DNA of 52,959 nucleotides from an uncultured Lachnospiraceae bacterium (GCA_910588285.1 CAJUQB010000025.1:1-52959), one strand, 5' to 3'; positions 24,109 to 34,544 are shown, numbered from the stretch's first letter. Made by a program: numbers and translations. The notes: generated by a model not told the origin, from the letters alone.

Positions 24109-26238
24109 TTACTCTGGCTTCTGCTGTGCCTGATATTGCCCTGGCGTAATACCTTCATATCGCTTAAAGGTCCGGCTCAGGTGGGCGGAGCTTACATTCA
24201 GATGATCCGCCACCATCGTTACGCTCATATTGATATCCTTGTAATTCTTTTCCAGGAATTCCACTGCTTCCTGGATCCACACTGGGCCGGAGTTTTCCTT
24301 TTGCAACTCATTATACTGAATCAGCTGATGAAAAATATCCTCACTGACCTTCCGAAATTCCATCATAGACTGAATTCCAAAAAGCTGCTCCTCAAAATCG
24401 GGCACAGACACCCATAAATTTGCATCCTTTTCTACACGCCTCTGGAGCGTAATCTCAATCATACTAATCAAACCATACATCCGATAAATATTTCGATCCA
24501 GATTCTTGCGGTCTTTACAGAATACTTCGTCTAATATATATTTCAGGCAGTCATATGCTTTCACATAATCATCTGATTCCAGGCAGTTAATAAGCCTCCT
24601 AGCTGCTGGGAGATACTCTCTCTGGCTGCCCCTTCGATTTTCCTCATACTCTGGCAATTTCCATATCTGTAAGTTTTCGGACTCATTTTTCCAGAAAGTT
24701 CGATATCTTACTTCATCGCTAACAGCATGATATTGAGGGATTAACAATTCATATCCTTGGTTTTTGCTTCCCACTACAGCAAACATATTTAGCTTTACCG
24801 TACTTTTAAAAAATTCCATCACTTTGCGTAGCCTTTCATCCAGAGCCTGCTCTTTCTCTGCCGAATCTAGCTTTACAATTAGCAAAAGATCATCCCCAAG
24901 CTCAATGACATTTCCTTCATAATTATCAAACACCAGTTCATGTATTACATTATCAAAAATGAAAGACATGATATCTACATCATCCCCTCGGGTGTATGGA
25001 TACATAGGATCACACTGAAAGATTTCGCAGCTTTCCTTCTCTGGATGCAGGACAGCCAAAAGCCAAGGATCTGCTGGCCCTATATGACAGCATTCCTGCA
25101 TTTGCGATCCGATTGCGTTTAAACTGCCAATCCCCTTTTCAAATATCTCCCGAAACTGTTTACGATGATTGTCCGCTACAGAAAAGCTGATCTTATGCAG
25201 CAGCAAATGATTTTCTTTAATAAGTCCATTTAGATTTGAATTCATCTTTTCACAAATCTGATGGAAACGGAAGCTTTCATCTACATCAAGAGCCTTCATA
25301 ACCTGATAAACAGGTGCATAAAGCCGATTGGAAAAGTACCGTGACATAAAAAGGATCCAGATCACACTTCCGATGATCTCAAAAATGATCATAACATAGA
25401 TCATTTGAAGGCTTTGGGAAATATTTGATGTGGGTACACAGATAAAGCAATCCAGCCAGCTGCTTATTTGTTTAGACAGAATATAATACGGTACTTGATC
25501 AACAGAAATTTTATTTCCATCAATGGATGCCTGTCTTAACTCACGATAGGCTGGTTCCTCCTTAAATTTCCTGGTAGTAAAAAATGCTGCTTCCTCCCTG
25601 AACATAATCACATCTATATTGCGGTAAAAGCTGTCCAGATTGTTCAAAAGGCGGCCAACCTCTATTTCAGCAATCAAAACAGCACTTTTTTCCCTTCCCT
25701 GATAAACTGACCGCATCATCCATACCTTTCCTGTATCCGGTACATAAATATGATACAGCCCTTGATAATCTGTAATATTCTGAAATTCCTCCATACTAAG
25801 ATTTTTACTTTGGCAAAAGGATTCGAGAATATCAGACCGATACCGCCTGGAATTTGCCCCAAGGACAGAATGGTTGTCAATAAAATATGTATAAATATCC
25901 TGCAGTGCATACCGGCTGGCCTCCGCTTGAACCGCCTCCTGGTAATTGTGCACTTCTTTATAATGATACTGAAAATCCACATCCTCGTATTCCAGAAAAG
26001 TAAGCATCCTTTGATCTTCTGATATGGATTCCAAAACATTCTGAATCCCAGTTAAGTTACTTTCAAACTGCTTTTGGATTACATCTGCCTGGACAGAAGC
26101 ATTTTCTATCATTTCCTTTTTCAGCATAGAGGACATTACTGTATTGATCACCATTGTAATACCAACAATCACCATGCAGATTATGATATACGAACCCAGA
26201 ATTGTCTTAAACATTGTTCCCTTCTTCTTTTTCATCAT
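24109..26238 (-). CDS. Membrane-bound AraC-family regulator with shortened DNA-binding domain
   Basis: 709 residues (a second ATG directly after the first is better spaced from GGAGG). TM1 at about 12-35, an extracellular sensor region to about 275, TM2 at about 280-305 (YVMIIFEIIGSVIWILFM), a cytoplasmic linker, and a C-terminal HTH. The layout is that of YesN-like one-component regulators of sugar loci. The DNA-binding region is only about 55 residues: the first HTH (SVTMVADHLNVSSAHLSRTFK) runs straight into the sequence typical of the end of the second one (RYEGITPGQYQAQQKPE). The normal domain is about 100 residues with two HTHs, so an in-frame deletion has probably removed the second. 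Likely regulator of the GH3/binding-protein locus. Confidence 0.82.
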   Translation of the reverse strand: MMKKKKGTMFKTILGSYIIICMVIVGITMVINTVMSSMLKKEMIENASVQADVIQKQFESNLTGIQNVLESISEDQRMLTFLEYEDVDFQYHYKEVHNYQEAVQAEASRYALQDIYTYFIDNHSVLGANSRRYRSDILESFCQSKNLSMEEFQNITDYQGLYHIYVPDTGKVWMMRSVYQGREKSAVLIAEIEVGRLLNNLDSFYRNIDVIMFREEAAFFTTRKFKEEPAYRELRQASIDGNKISVDQVPYYILSKQISSWLDCFICVPTSNISQSLQMIYVMIIFEIIGSVIWILFMSRYFSNRLYAPVYQVMKALDVDESFRFHQICEKMNSNLNGLIKENHLLLHKISFSVADNHRKQFREIFEKGIGSLNAIGSQMQECCHIGPADPWLLAVLHPEKESCEIFQCDPMYPYTRGDDVDIMSFIFDNVIHELVFDNYEGNVIELGDDLLLIVKLDSAEKEQALDERLRKVMEFFKSTVKLNMFAVVGSKNQGYELLIPQYHAVSDEVRYRTFWKNESENLQIWKLPEYEENRRGSQREYLPAARRLINCLESDDYVKAYDCLKYILDEVFCKDRKNLDRNIYRMYGLISMIEITLQRRVEKDANLWVSVPDFEEQLFGIQSMMEFRKVSEDIFHQLIQYNELQKENSGPVWIQEAVEFLEKNYKDINMSVTMVADHLNVSSAHLSRTFKRYEGITPGQYQAQQKPE

Positions 26239-26373
26239 GATCCTCCATATATCTCCCCTTTAATGACCTTTAGAATATCATATTTTTAATACAAATATTA
26301 TTTTTTCGCACCTTATATCACATTTTGGGAATGGATTTTATCAATTTACGCACCTGTTTTCAAATTATAGGTC

Positions 26374-26402
26374 TTGAGAACTGCCCAACAATCCCATACA
26401 AT
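26374..26402 (+). promoter_or_regulatory. Promoter of the solute-binding protein gene
   Basis: TTGAGA (26374-26379), 17-bp spacer, TACAAT (26397-26402), about 75 nt before the start codon at 26478. Confidence 0.6.
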
Positions 26403-26477
26403 GAATTCACAGCACGTGCATGACGCATTTTTAAATGCAGGAAGTACCAAATAAAAAATCTTGGAGGGAGGATATTT

Positions 26478-28147
26478 ATGTATTCCAAAAAAATAAGAAG
26501 TTCCTGGCAACAGCCCTGGCGCTGACACTTACAGCAGGTGCTCTGCTGACTGGATGCGGAGATTCCGCAGCTGGCACTCCTGGTTCCACAGAGGATGATA
26601 GACAAGAAAAGAATCTGGCTTCTGATGACAGGATCAATCGGGAAAATGCTGAAGAAACGCCATCCACGGGCGCATCACTTCCCATTGTAGACGAACCGGC
26701 CACTCTGCAGGTTTGGATGCCCAGCGATGTTGCACAGATGAATGTCTGTGCTGGCGACCTGAACAATACGGAATTTTATAAGCAGCTGGAGGAGCGTACC
26801 AATGTTCATATCGAGTGGATTAACCCTGCCAGCGGCACAGAGCAGGAATCTCTCAACCTAGCCATTGCCTCCGGGGAACTACCGGATATTATCATTACGG
26901 GTTCCCGTACTGTCAATTATATTGACGGGTATGACGCTGCCATTGATGACGGTTACTATCTGGATCTTACTGACCTATTACCACAATATGCCCCCAATTA
27001 TATGGCATGGCTGGAGGCAAATGGGGAGGATTTTATTAAGGCATGCAAAACTGACAATGGAAGATTCGCTTTCATGGGAGCTTTTATGCGTGTGGAACAA
27101 ACTCCTTTCTCTGGATATATGATCCGACAGGATTGGTTAGATGAGCTAAATTTAGATATTCCTGTTACCTATGAGGATTATGAAAATGTACTGACCCAGT
27201 TTAAGGAGAAAAAAGGTGCTACTGCCCCCCTGTTCATCCAGCCAACAATTGATTTCTGGGGACTTGGCATTGGTTATGGCGCTTATGGTGATTTTTATCA
27301 GGAGAATGGTACTGTGTATTATGCACCCTATAGTAACCCGGAGGGTACCCGCTCTTATCTGGAAACTTTGCATAAATGGTACGAAAACGGCCTTTTGGAT
27401 TCCGATTTTGCTACCGCAACCGGCTGGACTGCTGATCCTGTTATGGTAAATAATGGAAATACTGCCCTATTCAGTGCAATGTATATACAGCCTCAAAGTC
27501 AATATGCAGCTGTTTTAGAGCAAGGCGGTTCCTTTACTGCATTACAGCCTCCCAAGGTAAATGCAGATGATCATCTGTCCACCTACCAGCCCAAAGGCGT
27601 TTACGGTGGGGCAGCTATAATTTCCACAAGCTGCAAGAATCCAGAAATTGCTATCCGCTGGCTGGATTACTTGTACTCTGAGGAAGGAAGCCTTTTTGCC
27701 AGCTATGGTGTGGAAAACGATACTTTTATTTATGATGAAAACGGAAAGCCTGTATTCACAGAAAAGATAACCAACAATGAAAACATGGATTTTGCTGGAG
27801 CCCTGAGGTACTATGTTCTGGCGCCAGGCCAATTGGCTGGAATTATGGATTGGACCAGAGAGCTGCAGATGGTAGATGAACAATACTGCGCTATGTGTGA
27901 TGTCTGGGTCATAGACAGGGATAAGGCCATTCCGGCAGAAGCTGTAATGAACGCGGAAGAAAATGCAGAATATTCCAAGATATTTGCCGATATCCAGACC
28001 TATGTCAACGAATACTGTACCAGCCTTGTTACCGGAACACAAAGCTTTGATGAATTTGATACCTTTATCTCCAATTTGAATACCTACGGCATTGAACGTT
28101 GTATTGAGTTGAAACAATCCGCTTTGGATCGCTACAATTCCAGATAA
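26478..28147 (+). pseudogene. Sugar ABC transporter solute-binding lipoprotein, frameshifted in the signal peptide
   Basis: The strong GGAGGGAGG site serves an ATG at 26478, which opens M-Y-S-K-K and then falls out of frame. One extra A in the run of seven A (26486-26492) would give MYSKKNKKFLATALALT, joining the signal peptide TLTAGALLTGCGDS with its lipobox (LLTGC). The rest, about 550 residues, is intact and LplA/YtcQ-like (large CUT1 binding proteins): VDEPATLQVWMPSD, GELPDIIITG, YEDYENVLTQFKEKKGA, SEEGSLFASYGVEND. The alternative in-frame ATG at 26435 has no ribosome binding site. This may be a real mutation, slippage at the A run, or a sequencing error. Confidence 0.8.
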
Positions 28148-28188
28148 ACCTATAATAAATAGCAATTTATTTGAAAAGGAGTGCTTTT

Positions 28189-29124
28189 ATGCCAGAACAA
28201 ATGAGAACCAGATGTTTAAGTTGTATGACCAATAAAGAGGTCGAGGATTATTTAAAACGCAGTGATATTATCATTGTACCAGTAGGCGTTGCCGAGACAC
28301 ACGGCGCTTATCCGTTAGATTGTGAATATGTAATGGCGGAAGCCTTTGCACGCCTGATAGCAGAACAGGTAGACGGCCTGGTGCTTCCCAACCTGGTGTA
28401 TTTTCATCCAGGGGCAACACAGACCGGAAGAGGTACCATACACATGAGCATGAGCAATGGCTTTCACTATATCACAGCCATCGCAGAATCTTTATTGCAG
28501 CAAGGATTCCGCCGCCAGGTTTATATTCCCGGCCATCAACCTACCTCCCAGTTCCTGCTTCCTATGATAACGGAATTTTTCGATAACAACAAGGTGCCAA
28601 TTTTTTACCTGGATGTCATGGCATATCTTATGAATAATGAAAAAATCGAGCCTATGAAATTTGGAAAGCGCGAACCCCATATTGTTTCTACACCTGAAAA
28701 AATGGGAGACCACGCACAAATGATCGGATCCTATAAAATCTGTGGACGCCTCCAGGATTTCCCCACAGGTGCAGAAGTAAATTGTCCGGAAATCCTTGCC
28801 CCCACAGAAAAGAGTGAAGGACAGAAAGCTCTGATGCACCTGGGCATGTCGCGTCCCACCCTGCTTTCTTGTTCCCCGGCCTTCTACTATACGGATCCGG
28901 GCGAACATGGCAGCTTTCCTCTTCCTGAGACCCGGGAAGAAATCGACCGGGAAGGAGAAATTGGAGAAAAATATTTACGTGACCTGATTGGCAGCTGTGA
29001 TTTTGTATCTATGATGGATTCCTTAAAAATTGCTGACCGCTATCTGAACAGCACAGTGATGAAACTCCACGGTGATCATCTGCCAAGAAATAAATGGTGT
29101 CCCAACACTGTAAAAGAAGTATAA
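28189..29124 (+). CDS. Creatininase-family metal-dependent amidohydrolase
   Basis: 311 residues from the ATG at 28189 (AAAAGGAG 7 nt upstream). The creatininase signature is clear: IIIVPVGVAETHGAYPLDCEY with putative metal ligands E36, H38 and D44, followed by GTIHMSMSNGF and the VYIPGHQPTSQ segment. Family members hydrolyse creatinine, mycofactocin precursors or cyclic amides. It lies 41 nt after the binding-protein gene on the same strand and is probably co-transcribed, so it may process an amide-containing glycan product, but the substrate is unknown. A bidirectional terminator follows. Confidence 0.85.
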   Translation: MPEQMRTRCLSCMTNKEVEDYLKRSDIIIVPVGVAETHGAYPLDCEYVMAEAFARLIAEQVDGLVLPNLVYFHPGATQTGRGTIHMSMSNGFHYITAIAESLLQQGFRRQVYIPGHQPTSQFLLPMITEFFDNNKVPIFYLDVMAYLMNNEKIEPMKFGKREPHIVSTPEKMGDHAQMIGSYKICGRLQDFPTGAEVNCPEILAPTEKSEGQKALMHLGMSRPTLLSCSPAFYYTDPGEHGSFPLPETREEIDREGEIGEKYLRDLIGSCDFVSMMDSLKIADRYLNSTVMKLHGDHLPRNKWCPNTVKEV

Positions 29125-29152
29125 TTATTTTAAATACGATATATTTCTATAT

Positions 29153-29190
29153 AAAAATTGCCGGTGACAGAATTATCACCGGCAATTTTT
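29153..29190. terminator. Bidirectional terminator between the creatininase gene and the atp operon
   Basis: AAAAATTGCCGGTGA (29153-29167) and TCACCGGCAATTTTT (29176-29190) form a perfect 15-bp stem with an 8-nt loop, ending in T on both strands. It serves the creatininase gene (plus) and atpC (minus). Confidence 0.88.
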
Positions 29191-29203
29191 GTTTTTCTTA
29201 TGT

Positions 29204-29605
29204 CTATCCCCGCAGGTTAATCCGAACCAATGCCTTCTTCAAGGCAATCTCCGCCCTGGCGGTATCCAAGCCTGACTCATGGTCATGAAGGCGCTTCTCC
29301 GCACGCTCCCGGGCAGCTGCAGCACGGTTTACGTCAATCTCATCCGGCCACTCCGCCACCTCAGCTAAGATCGTTACCTTGTCCGGAAGAATCTCGGCAA
29401 ACCCTGCGTGAAGGGCAGCCTGCTTCTTTCCCTCCGGCTCTGTGATCGTGAGAACGCCTGGAGCCACAACTGTGGTCAGCGGAATATGGTTCTTGTAAAC
29501 ACCGATATCCCCATCCTCTGCGGTAAACTCAATCATGGATGCTTCGCCCTTGTAAAATACGCGGTCCGGTGTGATGATTTCCAATGAAAATAAATTATCT
29601 GCCAT
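29204..29605 (-). CDS. atpC: F-type ATP synthase epsilon subunit
   Basis: 133 residues. The N-terminal beta-sandwich begins FSLEIITPDRVFYKGEASMIEF and continues GDIGVYKNHIPLTTVVAPGVL; the C-terminal helical hairpin (INRAAAARERAEKRL type) follows at about 90-133. It regulates rotation in the F1 part. Last gene of the operon, 11 nt after atpD and followed by the bidirectional terminator. Confidence 0.95.
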   Translation of the reverse strand: MADNLFSLEIITPDRVFYKGEASMIEFTAEDGDIGVYKNHIPLTTVVAPGVLTITEPEGKKQAALHAGFAEILPDKVTILAEVAEWPDEIDVNRAAAARERAEKRLHDHESGLDTARAEIALKKALVRINLRG

Positions 29606-29616
29606 GGTATCACCCC

Positions 29617-31008
29617 TTACTTCATGCGGGCGCGTACTTCATCAATCGTCCCTGCACTCAGGAAATGTCCCTCCGGAACATCGTCATGCTTGCCTTCCAA
29701 AATCTCCTTAAAGCCCCGGATTGTCTCGGCAATAGGAACATATTTTCCTTCCATGCCGGTAAACTGGGTTGCCACAAAGAAGGGCTGAGACAGGAATCTC
29801 TGGATCTTTCTGGCACGGTTTACCACCAGCTTATCATCCTCGGAAAGCTCATCCATACCAAGGATGGCAATGATATCCTGCAGCTCCTTGTACTTCTGGA
29901 GAATCTCCTGCACACCGCGGGCCACTGTAAAATGCTCCTGGCCAACTACACGGGGATCAAGGATCCGGGAGGTGGACTCCAGGGGATCCACTGCCGGGTA
30001 GATACCAAGCTCTGCAATGGAACGGGACAACACGGTGGTTGCATCCAGATGGGCAAAGGTTGTTGCCGGAGCCGGGTCCGTCAAGTCGTCGGCCGGCACG
30101 TAAACTGCCTGAACGGAGGTAATGGAACCGTTCTTGGTGGATGTAATACGCTCCTGGAGCGCGCCCATCTCGGTCTGCAGCGTGGGCTGATAACCTACTG
30201 CAGAAGGCACACGGCCCAAAAGTGCGGACACCTCGGAACCTGCCTGGGTAAAACGGAAAATGTTGTCAATGAACAGCAGCACATCCTTACCGCCTTGATC
30301 ACGGAAATACTCTGCCATGGTCAATCCTGTCAGGCCCACGCGCATACGTGCTCCGGGGGGCTCGTTCATCTGTCCGAACACCATACAGGTCTTATCGATA
30401 ACCCCTGATTCCTTCATCTCGTAATACAGGTCATTTCCTTCACGGGTACGCTCCCCAACACCGGTGAATACAGAGTATCCGCCATGCTCGGTAGCGATGT
30501 TGTGAATCAACTCCTGAATCAAAACGGTCTTGCCTACGCCGGCGCCACCGAACAAACCGATCTTACCACCCTTCTGGTAGGGGCACAGAAGGTCAACCAC
30601 CTTGATTCCTGTCTCCAGCACCTCTGTGGCAGTGGCCTGCTCCTCAAAGGTGGGGGCTTTTCTGTGAATCGGTAGATATTCCACATCTGTGGGAGCCTCA
30701 ATCTCATCAATTGGCTCCCCCAGAACATTGAACATACGTCCCAGAGTCTTCTCACCAACCGGAACGGTAATGGGTGCGCCTGTTGCAACCGCATCCATCC
30801 CCCGCACCAATCCGTCGGTGGGACCCATGGCAATACATCTTACCGTATCATCACCCAGATGCTGGGATACCTCAACTACCAGCTTCTTCCCGTCCGATAG
30901 CGGAACGTGAATCGCCTCGTTGATCTCCGGCAGCTTGTTATCGGCATACTTAATATCAAGCACGGCTCCGATAATCTGAGTGATTTTACCTATATTCTTT
31001 TCTGCCAT
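29617..31008 (-). CDS. atpD: F-type ATP synthase beta subunit
   Basis: 463 residues from MAEKNIGKITQIIG, which has AAGGAGTG 7 nt upstream; the frame is open further upstream but without a start signal. Walker A GGAGVGKT, catalytic GERTREGNDLY with the conserved Glu, Walker B DVLLFIDNIFRF and the PSAVGYQPTL segment are present. Catalytic subunit of F1; length and motifs normal. Confidence 0.97.
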   Translation of the reverse strand: MAEKNIGKITQIIGAVLDIKYADNKLPEINEAIHVPLSDGKKLVVEVSQHLGDDTVRCIAMGPTDGLVRGMDAVATGAPITVPVGEKTLGRMFNVLGEPIDEIEAPTDVEYLPIHRKAPTFEEQATATEVLETGIKVVDLLCPYQKGGKIGLFGGAGVGKTVLIQELIHNIATEHGGYSVFTGVGERTREGNDLYYEMKESGVIDKTCMVFGQMNEPPGARMRVGLTGLTMAEYFRDQGGKDVLLFIDNIFRFTQAGSEVSALLGRVPSAVGYQPTLQTEMGALQERITSTKNGSITSVQAVYVPADDLTDPAPATTFAHLDATTVLSRSIAELGIYPAVDPLESTSRILDPRVVGQEHFTVARGVQEILQKYKELQDIIAILGMDELSEDDKLVVNRARKIQRFLSQPFFVATQFTGMEGKYVPIAETIRGFKEILEGKHDDVPEGHFLSAGTIDEVRARMK

Positions 31009-31036
31009 TTTATCACTCCTTACTATAGTTTCAAAT

Positions 31037-31900
31037 CTACGAAATCGCCTCAGCGCCGGCAATGATCTCAGTAAGCTCCTGAGTAATGCTGCTCTGACGC
31101 GCTCTGTTATATTTCAATTCCAAATCACTGATCATATCTTCTGCATTACTGGTCGCAGAATCCATGGCCTGCATTCTGGCACCGTTTTCACTGGCAACTG
31201 CCTCAACCAACGCACCGTAAAACAAGCTGGTGACGTATTTTGGTATGATCTGATTCAGCGCCTCCTCCTCCCCTGGCTCATAGTTCATAGGGATATTGGT
31301 GTCAGCGGAAGAAGAAGATAATTCTTCCTGGTCAAACTCCACTGGTAAAAGCTTGATCAATGTGGGAATGTGGCTGACTGTATTTTTAAAATGGGTATAG
31401 GCCAGATAGATCTCGCCGATCTCCCCATTGGTATACGCATCCAGGACCTCCTTGCTGATAGCCATAGCGTCCCCATAGGTGGGGCCGTCAATTACATCTG
31501 AATAATCAGCCTGAATCTCATAGCCCTTCCTGGCAAGGCCCTCCATGGCCTTCCGCCCAATGGCATACACTTTGACATCCTCCCTGTGGATCTCGCTCTC
31601 TGTCAAAAGCTTCACAATGTTGGAATTGTATCCGCCTGCCAAGCCACGGTTCGAGGAAATGGCAATCACAGCCTTCTTGGAGGAATTGCCTGCCTTCAGG
31701 TAGGGATGCTCCAGATTGCCGGATTTGGCCAGCATGGATGTCACTGTCTGGTACATATAGTTAAAATACGGATTCGCCTCTTCCGCACGTATCCTTGCCT
31801 TTTGCAGCTTTACGGTAGAAACAAGCTTCATGGCTTTCGTGATCTGCTGCGTACTCTGTATGCTGCCTTTTCTTTGCTTTATGTCTCGTAAAGAAGCCAT
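31037..31900 (-). CDS. atpG: F-type ATP synthase gamma subunit
   Basis: 287 residues. It begins MASLRDIKQRKGSIQSTQQITKAMKLVSTVKL (family start split here) and ends ARQSSITQELTEIIAGAEAIS, the N- and C-terminal helices of the central rotor stalk. Family motif SNRGLAGGYNSNI is present. Lies 28 nt before atpD. Confidence 0.96.
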   Translation of the reverse strand: MASLRDIKQRKGSIQSTQQITKAMKLVSTVKLQKARIRAEEANPYFNYMYQTVTSMLAKSGNLEHPYLKAGNSSKKAVIAISSNRGLAGGYNSNIVKLLTESEIHREDVKVYAIGRKAMEGLARKGYEIQADYSDVIDGPTYGDAMAISKEVLDAYTNGEIGEIYLAYTHFKNTVSHIPTLIKLLPVEFDQEELSSSSADTNIPMNYEPGEEEALNQIIPKYVTSLFYGALVEAVASENGARMQAMDSATSNAEDMISDLELKYNRARQSSITQELTEIIAGAEAIS

Positions 31901-31923
31901 ATTTTCACCACCTTACTTGTTTT

Positions 31924-33429
31924 CTACTGGAAGGATGCCTTGCACTCCTCAATGGCCTTGATCAGCTTCTGCTCTGTCTCCTCCTTCAGCTCCCTGTCAG
32001 TACGGATTGCTTCCGGAATCTCCGGATATTTGGTATCAATGAACTCAAAAAGCTCTTCTTCAAAATGAAGAATCTGATCCACCGGAATATCCAGCAAATA
32101 TTTTTTGGTAGCCGCATAGATGATCATAACCTGATATTCCACTGCCATGGGCTTATACTGAGGCTGCTTCAGCATCTCGCGGATCCGCTCACCCTGTGCC
32201 AGACGCTCTTTGGTATCGTCGTCCAATTCAGAACCGAACTGTGAAAATGCTGCCAGCTCGCGGTACTGTGCCAGCTCGGTACGGATGGGGCCTGCGATCT
32301 TCTTCATAGCCTTGATCTGTGCAGAGCCTCCCACACGGGACACGGACAGACCGGCATTGATAGCCGGACGGAAGCCGGAATTAAACATCTCTGTCTCCAG
32401 ATAAATCTGGCCGTCAGTAATGGAGATAACATTGGTAGGGATGTACGCTGATACGTCTCCTGCCTGGGTTTCGATAATGGGCAGCGCCGTTAAGGAGCCT
32501 CCCCCAAGGCTATCCGACAATCTGGCTGCACGCTCCAGCAGTCTGGAATGCAGATAGAATACGTCTCCGGGATAAGCCTCACGCCCTGGCGGACGACGGA
32601 GCAGCAAGGAGAGTGTACGGTATGCGGTTGCATGCTTACTCAAATCATCATATACCACCAGTACGTCTCCGCCGTTCTCCATCCATTCCTCGCCGATGGC
32701 GCAGCCTGCATAAGGCGCAATATACTGCAGCGGTGCAAGCTCGCTGGCTGTGGATGCTACAACGGTTGTATAAGCCATAGCGCCGAACTCTTCCAATGTC
32801 TTAACAATGGTAGCAACTGTGGAAGCCTTCTGGCCGATGGCCACATAGATACATTTCACTCCCTGGCCCTTCTGGTTAATAATCGTATCAATAGCAATTG
32901 CCGTCTTACCTGTCTGACGGTCTCCGATGATCAGCTCACGCTGTCCTCTTCCGATAGGCACCATAGAGTCAATGGCCTTAATACCTGTCTGCAGCGGTGT
33001 ATCCACGGATTTACGGGAAATAACACCGGATGCAACTCGCTCGATTTTCCTGTATTTATCTGTTTCAATGGGTCCTTTTCCGTCAATTGGCTGTCCCAGT
33101 GCATTGACGACACGGCCAACCATAGCGTCGCCTACCGGCACCTCAACCACGCGCCCGGTCGTCTTAACAGTATCGCCCTCGTTGATGTTCCTGTCGCTGC
33201 CTAAAAGCACGGCTCCGACATTGTCCTCCTCCAAGTTCAATACCATTCCATAAACCTCGCCAGGGAACTCCAACAGCTCGCCCTGCATGGCATTTTCCAG
33301 GCCATGGATACGGGCAATACCGTCCGCTACCTGAATGACGGTCCCGACATCAGATACCTCCAGCTCAGACGCATATCTTTTTATCTGCTCTTTGATGACA
33401 GAACTGATTTCTTCTGGTCTCAAATTCAT
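31924..33429 (-). CDS. atpA: F-type ATP synthase alpha subunit
   Basis: 501 residues from the ATG at 33429 (MNLRPEEISSVIKEQIKRY). This start overlaps the atpH stop as ATGA and has AGGTG 10 nt upstream; an ATG three codons earlier is too close to that site. Walker A GDRQTGKT, the VIYAATKKYLLDIPVD segment and SYIP-type contact regions are normal. Non-catalytic nucleotide-binding subunit of F1. Confidence 0.96.
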   Translation of the reverse strand: MNLRPEEISSVIKEQIKRYASELEVSDVGTVIQVADGIARIHGLENAMQGELLEFPGEVYGMVLNLEEDNVGAVLLGSDRNINEGDTVKTTGRVVEVPVGDAMVGRVVNALGQPIDGKGPIETDKYRKIERVASGVISRKSVDTPLQTGIKAIDSMVPIGRGQRELIIGDRQTGKTAIAIDTIINQKGQGVKCIYVAIGQKASTVATIVKTLEEFGAMAYTTVVASTASELAPLQYIAPYAGCAIGEEWMENGGDVLVVYDDLSKHATAYRTLSLLLRRPPGREAYPGDVFYLHSRLLERAARLSDSLGGGSLTALPIIETQAGDVSAYIPTNVISITDGQIYLETEMFNSGFRPAINAGLSVSRVGGSAQIKAMKKIAGPIRTELAQYRELAAFSQFGSELDDDTKERLAQGERIREMLKQPQYKPMAVEYQVMIIYAATKKYLLDIPVDQILHFEEELFEFIDTKYPEIPEAIRTDRELKEETEQKLIKAIEECKASFQ

Positions 33430-33992
33430 GGAGCGCATTCACCTACTTTCAACTGTATTTTCGATAATTCACGGGTGAGGTTCTGCAGCTTATTCTTCAC
33501 GCTGCCGTCTACTACTCTGTCCCCGATGCGGATTACCATTCCGCCGATCAAGCTCTCGTCCACACTGTAATGAATCTCAAAGGAAACATACTTGGTGGTA
33601 GCAAGGAGCTTCTCCTGTATCAGCATCTTCTGTATCTCAGACAACGGAAGGGCTGATGTTACATATGCAGTACCGATATTCCGATATTCCTTCACCTGAT
33701 GGATGAAATAGGAAAATACCGACTTCATCTCACCATAGTGATTCTTGGTGATCAGCATACACATAAGGCCCAGAATCTCATCGCTGATCCTTCCTTTAAA
33801 AATACCCTCCAGAACCTGAACCTTTTCTTCTTTTACGATCTTCGGGTGATTCATCAGTTTGGATAACTCGCCGTTATTCTCAAGAATCGTGACAATTCCC
33901 TTTGCCTCCGGCAGCCATTCTTCAACCTTACCTGATTCCACAGCAAGCTCAAACAGCGCATCCCCGTATGTGCTTCCTACTAGCTTTGCCAT
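33426..33992 (-). CDS. atpH: F-type ATP synthase delta subunit
   Basis: 188 residues: MAKLVGSTYGDALFELAVESG at the start and SLIGGMVIRIGDRVVDGSVKNKL near the end, the OSCP/delta pattern. It links F1 to the peripheral stalk. It overlaps atpF by 13 nt and atpA by 4 nt, indicating translational coupling. Confidence 0.95.
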   Translation of the reverse strand: MAKLVGSTYGDALFELAVESGKVEEWLPEAKGIVTILENNGELSKLMNHPKIVKEEKVQVLEGIFKGRISDEILGLMCMLITKNHYGEMKSVFSYFIHQVKEYRNIGTAYVTSALPLSEIQKMLIQEKLLATTKYVSFEIHYSVDESLIGGMVIRIGDRVVDGSVKNKLQNLTRELSKIQLKVGECAP

Positions 33993-34495
33993 GTGCTCTC
34001 ACCTATTTCCTTCAGAGTCTCATCCACCAATGTATTCTGGATGGTTGTATCAATGGATGCCGACACGACCTTGCCGGCCATCAGGGATGCGATGGAGATC
34101 ATCTCCTGTTTCATCTCATCCAGCACACGCTTCTTCTCCAGAGCAGCTTCCTCGTTGGCGCGCTGAATGATACGGGCAGCCTCTTCCCTGGCTTCCTCCA
34201 CGATCCGCGCCTCGTTCTTCATGGCTTTCTGACGGGCTTCTGCCAGAATTGCTTCCGCTTCCTTCTCCACATTCTGAAGTCTTGCTTCATACTGTGCTTT
34301 TGTTTCTGCGGCATCCTTCTTATCTGCCGCTGCGGAATCAATATCATTCTTGATCCGTTCCTTCCGGTCTTCCAGCATCTTGCGAACCGGGTTAAACAGC
34401 AGATAGGACATGAGAGTGAACAGAACGAACACTGCAATGGCCAGTAAAATGGTATCATGCAGAAGCTGCGGATCCAAATTTACTAATCTTTCCAA
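33980..34495 (-). CDS. atpF: F-type ATP synthase b subunit
   Basis: 171 residues: one TM at about 14-36 (LLAIAVFVLFTLMSYLLF), then the FNPVRKMLEDRKERI start of a long charged helix rich in Ala, Glu and Lys (about 40-140). Peripheral stalk. 49 nt after atpE. Confidence 0.95.
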   Translation of the reverse strand: MERLVNLDPQLLHDTILLAIAVFVLFTLMSYLLFNPVRKMLEDRKERIKNDIDSAAADKKDAAETKAQYEARLQNVEKEAEAILAEARQKAMKNEARIVEEAREEAARIIQRANEEAALEKKRVLDEMKQEMISIASLMAGKVVSASIDTTIQNTLVDETLKEIGESTWQS

Positions 34496-34544
34496 GGCTT
34501 GGCCTCCTTTCCGTTTTATTTGATACGCATAATCCTCCTATGGC

